Assembly: GCF_003724155.1 (NCBI RefSeq)
Contig: NZ_RJJQ01000002.1
Span: forward strand, 186,001-250,000
Direction of reading: 5' to 3'
Origin: Flexivirga caeni
GTDB lineage: Bacteria; Actinomycetota; Actinomycetes; Actinomycetales; Dermatophilaceae
DNA: 64,000 nt
This document shows positions 59,750-64,000 of this stretch, piece by piece. The translations under genes were made by a program, and so were the position numbers. Every line of letters begins with the position of its first letter. Positions within the stretch are counted from its first letter, which is position 1. The notes beneath the pieces were generated by a model that saw nothing but the letters and a program-made list of their open reading frames with translations, was not told where the DNA came from and searched no databases.

Positions 59750-60288
59750 TGCCGGCCCGACGATGCGCCCCGCCCCCGGAACGAGTTCCGGGGGCGGTGA
59801 AGCTGTCCAAGATCTCTGGTGACCTGGCGCAGGTGGACGACGTCGACGCCCTGGTCAACCCCTGGAACCGCAACTACATGCCGCGGTGGCTGCTGTTCCC
59901 CGGCGGGGTGAGCAGGGCACTGAAACGCCGCACCGGACCCGGGCCGTGGAAACAGCTCGCCGGCGCCGGGGTTCTGCCCGTCGGCGGGTGCGTGGTCACC
60001 GATGCGGGCCAGCTGAGCGGACAGATCAAACTCATCCACGTCGCCGGACTGAATCTCGCCTGGAGAGCCACCGAAGCAACGGTTCATGCGTCGGTGCACG
60101 GCGTGATACGGGCAGCGGTCGACCACCGGATGCGCCACATCGCGATGCCGCTGATCGGATCCGGGTCTGGCGGCCTGGACCGTGCTTCCTCCCTGCACTG
60201 CATCGAAGAAGCACTCGGCCACTACACCCACGGACACCCGATCGACGTCCTTGTCGTCGAACACGCCGACGCGGTTGATCGCCTCTGA
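59749..60288 (+). CDS. Macro-domain protein
   Basis: A 179-residue macro (Appr-1''-p processing) domain protein: KISGDLAQVDDVDALVNPWN (ADP-ribose loop), YMPRWLLFPGGVSRALKRRT, LPVGGCVVTDAGQL and HIAMPLIGSGSGGLDRASSL (second loop). Macro domains bind or hydrolyse ADP-ribose derivatives. Start ATG 59749 overlaps the stop of the LysM-BTAD gene (TGATG), so it is co-translated. Enzymatic activity not inferable. Confidence 0.82.
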   Translation: MPARRCAPPPERVPGAVKLSKISGDLAQVDDVDALVNPWNRNYMPRWLLFPGGVSRALKRRTGPGPWKQLAGAGVLPVGGCVVTDAGQLSGQIKLIHVAGLNLAWRATEATVHASVHGVIRAAVDHRMRHIAMPLIGSGSGGLDRASSLHCIEEALGHYTHGHPIDVLVVEHADAVDRL

Positions 60289-60366
60289 CCGCCCCCCTAC
60301 AGGCCCCGGATGTCAGGGCAGCTGTGCACGATGGTGCATCGTCGAGGTGAATCGGGGAGGACCACC

Positions 60367-63112
60367 ATGCAGGTGCAGCCGTCGTTCTGGGCGCGCATGT
60401 TCGGGCACGACTGGGTCGCTACACCCGACGGCCCGCGACTGCGAGTCAGCTGGCGGACCACGGGGTGGCACACCCTCTCCGGCGCCGCGCTGCGGGAGCG
60501 CACCATCGACCGGACATGGCCATGGTCGGTCTTGGCGATCCCAGGAGAGGCGTATGCCGCGTTGGGTGGCTTGAACCGGGAGACACGGCATGCACTCGAC
60601 GATGCGATCGGCCAGGTAATCGCCGAGGCCGATCGACTTGAGCGGCTCAGCGCAACATTCATCGCGGACGGACACCAGGTGCAGCAATGGCGAGCGGGCG
60701 TGTTACGCGACCTGGACACCCTGCGCAACCGCTGGATCCCCCGCGAGATCGCCGCGCGCTGGCAGGCGGACCGGCCGGACTTGGCCAGCCCGGTATTCGA
60801 AAAGGTCCGCGACGAGCCCGAACTGGCTGCTTTCCTGGCCACGCAACCGGCAGCGCTCCTGCAAGCGATCCACACCTGGGAGCACACCGACATCCCGACC
60901 TGGGTGGCCGAGCGCAACCAGAGGTTCCTGACCGCTGAGCGGGTGCACATGAAGGACTTCTTCGACGCGATCGAGAAGTCGCCACTGACCGAGGAGCAGG
61001 TCGCGTCCGTCGCGATGTGCGACAACAGCGTGCGAGTGATCGCGGCGGCCGGGTCCGGCAAGACCTCGACAATGGTTGCTCGCGCCGGATACGCACTCGC
61101 ACGGGGCATCGCCGAACCCGGACAAATCCTGATGTTGGCCTTCAACAGAGCGGCCGCTGACGAGCTGCACCAGCGCGTGGTGGAGCGCCTGCGGATCCAC
61201 GGGCTCGATGGCGAACAGGTCAAAGCCACCACCTTCCACTCGTTCGGGCTCGAAGTCATCGGCCAGGCCACCGGCAGCAAACCGAGGGTCCCCGGCGACC
61301 TGGTGGATCTGAACGGGGCCAAGCGGATGGAACGTGTCATCGACCGGCTGAGGGACCGCGACGAGACGTTTCGGCGGACGTGGGATCTGTTCCGGCTCGT
61401 GTTCGGCCAACCGCTGAGTGATTTCGGTGCACCCAGCCGCCCGGAGGATCACGACAAGATCACCGGCATACGCGGGTACCGCGCACTGAACGACGAAGTC
61501 GTCAAAAGCCAAGAAGAACGCCTCATCGCGAACTGGCTCTTCTATCACGGTGTCCGGTACGAGTATGAACGCCCGTACGAAGTGGACACTGCGACAGCCC
61601 GGCACGGCCAGTACCACCCGGACTTCTACTACCCGAACATCGACGCCTATCACGAACACTGGGCGATCGGCCGCGACGGCAACCCGCCGCCGACCTTCAA
61701 GGGTTACCGCGAGGGGATGCGCTGGAAACGGCAGATGCACCAAGCGCACGGGACCACTCTGCTGGAGACCACCTCCGCGTCCGTGCGCGACGGCAGCGGA
61801 TTCGACTACCTCGCCACCCAGCTACGAGCACACGGTCTCGTGATCGACGACAGCTACCACGAGATTCAGCACATCCCCGGGCGCGAACCCGTGGAGGACG
61901 CGAGCATCATCCGGTTGTTCCGGACCGTGCTCGCACACGCCAAGAGCAACCAGCTGTCCAGCGTGGATCTACGCCAGCGGGCGACGCCGGCCGCCGGGCG
62001 CATCCCGATCCGCACCGAACTGTTCCTGCAGCTCTACCAGGCGATCCACCAGGAATGGCAGCGCCAGCTCGCGACAGCTAATCAGGTCGATTTCGATGAC
62101 ATGCTCAACCAGGCATCCGAGATCATCGAATCCGGCCGATGGGCCAACCCCTACACCATGGTCCTGGTCGACGAGATGCAAGACAGCAGCTGCGCGAGGG
62201 CGCGTCTGGTCCGTTCTCTGACCACCGGGCCGGGTCGATACCTTCTGGGCGTCGGCGACGACTGGCAAGCGATCAACAGATTCGCCGGCGCCGACCTGTC
62301 CGTGATGACCGACTTCGCCACGTGGTTCGGGCAAGGCCCAACAGTCCACCTGAGCCGGACGTTCCGCTCGCCCCAATCGGCTATGCGATGTGGCCGGGGA
62401 GTTCGTCGCCAAGAACCCGGCACAGCTGGAGAAACAAGTCTCCTCGGTCCAACGGGAAAACCCGCCCACGCTGCAAGCGACCGCGGTCGGCACGGGCGAG
62501 GAGTATCCCGCAGCCCTGGAGGACTACCTGACCGGGCTCAGTCAGCACCACGCAGGCGACGCCAAACCTGCCAGCGTCTTCGTGCTCGGGCGCTATAGAC
62601 ACACGCTCAAACCCGTTGCCGACTTGTGTGACCGTAGCTGGCCACACCTGACCGTAACCGCCGACACCATTCATAAGTCAAAAGGCAAAGAAGCCGACTA
62701 CGTCGTCATCCTCGACCTCATTTCCGGTGCCGCATACTCCTTCCCCAGCAGCATCAACGAAGACCCGCTACTCAGCCTCGCCCAACCCGGCGCGGACAGT
62801 TTTCCCGACGCCGAAGAACGACGCCTCTTCTACGTTGCGCTGACACGAGCGCGTAAAGCCGTATTGCTGCTGACCACAAAGTCCCGAGAATCTACGTTTC
62901 TGACGGAACTGTTCAACGATAAAAAGGTGACGATCCACAATCGGGCGGGAGAAACCGACAACCCGATCCCGTGTCGGGATTGCAGGGTCAACCCGGTGGT
63001 GCTGAAATTCGGGACACACGGCGAATTCTACGGGTGCGTCACCCGGCCGACGTGCAACGGTAAGTACCAGACCTGGGAGATCGAGCAGCTGCGCGAGTCC
63101 ACCCGACCGTAA
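60367..63112 (+). pseudogene. Helicase IV-like UvrD helicase with one-base frameshift
   Basis: UvrD/Rep-superfamily DNA helicase of the helicase IV type. Walker A: VIAAAGSGKTSTMVARAGYA; motif Ia ILMLAFNRAAADELHQRVVE; motif II VDEMQDSS; motif III VGDDWQAINRFAGAD; motif IV HLSRTFRSPQS. There one extra G at 62379-62380 shifts the frame; removing it gives QSLCDVAGEFVA and continues with motif V DTIHKSKGKEADYVVILDLI, motif VI YVALTRARKAVLLLT, and a C-terminal zinc ribbon (PCRDC...GCVTRPTC). Full product ~914 residues. The shift could be a sequencing error. ATG 60367 follows GGGGAGGACC. Confidence 0.85.
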
Positions 63113-63545
63113 CCTCGGAGCTCTTCAAAGCCACTCAGGCCCGCCGCCTACGGGACGCCGCCGCCTGTGGGCAGCAACACTCGGCAGCATCTGCCCTGAG
63201 CTGCGCACCGCACCGGCCTCCGCCCGCTCAGATGGCGGCCGCGGCACCCACCCAGGCGGCTGGCACCAGTCTCGGCGTAGACGCAGCGAGGTCAAGGCCT
63301 TGTCCGCGCGGCAACCGAGCCACTGTCCGGTTCCTCCCGGAGCCCGACCAAGCACCCCGCTGAACGCTTCGTTCGCCCTCGCCGCAACCCCTTCCCACAA
63401 ATGACTTGGGGAACGGGCATCACTGCAGGTCAACGCACCGTTCCCCCTGCATCGCGAGTCCGTTCCCCCGGCCAGGGGGAACGAAACAGGAAACGTCCGC
63501 AGGCCACCTTCTGCCGTGTTCGACACACGACTGAAGGAGCGGGCT
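63113..63545. other. No gene seen; inverted repeats of GGGGAACG type
   Basis: Neither strand has a convincing gene. GGGGAACGG (63408-63416) pairs with CCGTTCCCC (63439-63447), and a second hairpin CGTTCCCCC...GGGGGAACG spans 63461-63483. These may be operators or a promoter-region repeat for the gene at 63546. Confidence 0.5.
63461..63483. promoter_or_regulatory. GGGGAACG-type inverted repeat
   Basis: CGTTCCCCC (63461-63469) and GGGGGAACG (63475-63483) form a perfect 9-bp inverted repeat, 63 bp before ATG 63546. Half-sites recur at 63408 and 63439, so up to four half-sites line the upstream region. Confidence 0.5.
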
Positions 63546-64000
63546 ATGACCCATGCGGACTTCCCCCACAGCGGGATCGCCAACCTACTGGGCATCGGCG
63601 AAAGCAGCGAGCTGCTGCGAGATGCGGCGCGAGGCTGGTCGACCTGGGCCGAGCAGTACCCAGTGCTCGCCGAGGCGACCGACGCCGAATCATTCTTCGA
63701 TCTCCGCGTCGGGTCGCAGCTGGATGCGCCCGACACCCAAGCCGGCCTGCACGCCCTGGCAACCCTCGGCGCGGTCGACGGGGGCAACGACACCGCAGCC
63801 GCTGCCGCTCTCGCACTGCAACTGATCCCGGGAATGATCACACTCGCGCAGCAACTGCAGCGAGGCATCGGGTCCCAATACGTCGACCAGGTCATCGCAT
63901 CGCAGCTGTGGCTGGAAATCCGCTCGTTCCCCTGGCGCCGGCTCGAAAAGGTCTCCGGGAACATTTACATGAACGTCAGGCACCACGTCCTGACTGAACT
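63546..64000 (+). CDS. Uncharacterised protein, 3' end outside window
   Basis: ATG 63546 with GAAGGAG ahead opens a frame that stays open to the end of the window (~151 residues seen). It reads MTHADFPHSGIANLLGIGES, WSTWAEQYPVLAEATDAESF, LALQLIPGMITLAQQLQRGI, ending LWLEIRSFPWRRLEKVSGNI with a helical tail. No known domain is visible, though the Trp-Leu-Glu-Ile-Arg-x-Phe-Pro-Trp-x-Arg pattern occurs in uncharacterised actinobacterial proteins I have seen. Function unknown; truncated. Confidence 0.6.
   Translation, partial: MTHADFPHSGIANLLGIGESSELLRDAARGWSTWAEQYPVLAEATDAESFFDLRVGSQLDAPDTQAGLHALATLGAVDGGNDTAAAAALALQLIPGMITLAQQLQRGIGSQYVDQVIASQLWLEIRSFPWRRLEKVSGNIYMNVRHHVLTE

Overview
The window is high-GC DNA with GTG and TTG starts, tightly overlapping genes and domain architectures typical of a high-GC Gram-positive (actinomycete) genome or large plasmid: an ArsC with an actinobacterial N-terminal helical domain, a Tad pilus locus with a LysM/BTAD protein, and a DUF5593-type protein. 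I cannot name a genus. I see no rRNA, tRNA or CRISPR array. It reads as an accessory region: resistance and sulfur-detoxification operons, dense mobile-element debris, a stretch of defence and toxin-antitoxin genes, and a pilus locus.

Layout. 1-5 kb: 3' part of an MFS transporter, a VapC-like PIN toxin gene broken by an in-frame stop, an intact Phd/RelE-type toxin-antitoxin pair, and an IS5-family element inserted exactly at the toxin stop codon. 5-6.5 kb: remnants (alpha/beta hydrolase and YnfA-like fragments, a gene broken by an 11-bp tandem duplication) around a small thioredoxin-like gene. 6.5-13.3 kb: an arsenic island with Acr3, ArsC, two ArsR regulators with recognisable operators, and three flavoproteins. 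13.3-14.2 kb: pseudogene debris. 14.3-26.8 kb: an MMPL exporter, then two parallel reactive-sulfur modules. The first (TSUP permease, small Cys protein, persulfide dioxygenase-rhodanese, DUF302, CstR-like sensor) carries three CstR/CsoR-type operators. The second (GntR, rhodanese, second TSUP, AhpD-methyltransferase fusion; divergently persulfide dioxygenase and sulfide:quinone oxidoreductase) carries a double GntR-type operator. Together they could oxidise sulfide to persulfide, then to sulfite, and export the products.

26.8-38.1 kb is a nested mobile-element pile. A cytochrome oxidase assembly gene (caa3_CtaG type) is split by a 1.47-kb transposase-less cassette with 50-bp inverted repeats and CACGTG direct repeats, carrying two unfamiliar genes. 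Next to it an IS3-family element is split by a three-recombinase (RIT-type) element, which is itself split by an IS256-family element with a perfect 8-bp target duplication. The IS3 element abuts a truncated IS21-family element.

38.1-48.3 kb: two methyltransferases, a nucleotidyltransferase-like gene, an APH-type kinase, a GHKL ATPase with a nuclease-like C-terminus followed by a small HNH protein (candidate defence genes), an HTH/nucleotidyltransferase pair that looks like a toxin-antitoxin system with a palindromic operator, an XRE regulator, a DUF5593-like protein and an SDR. 48.3-63.1 kb: a Tad/Flp-type pilus locus (lipoprotein, secreted protein, SAF/CpaB, CpaE-like, TadA, TadB, TadC, Flp pilin, three pseudopilins) running with overlaps into a LysM-BTAD membrane protein, a macro-domain protein and a helicase IV-like gene that carries a single-base frameshift. 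The window ends inside an unidentified gene.
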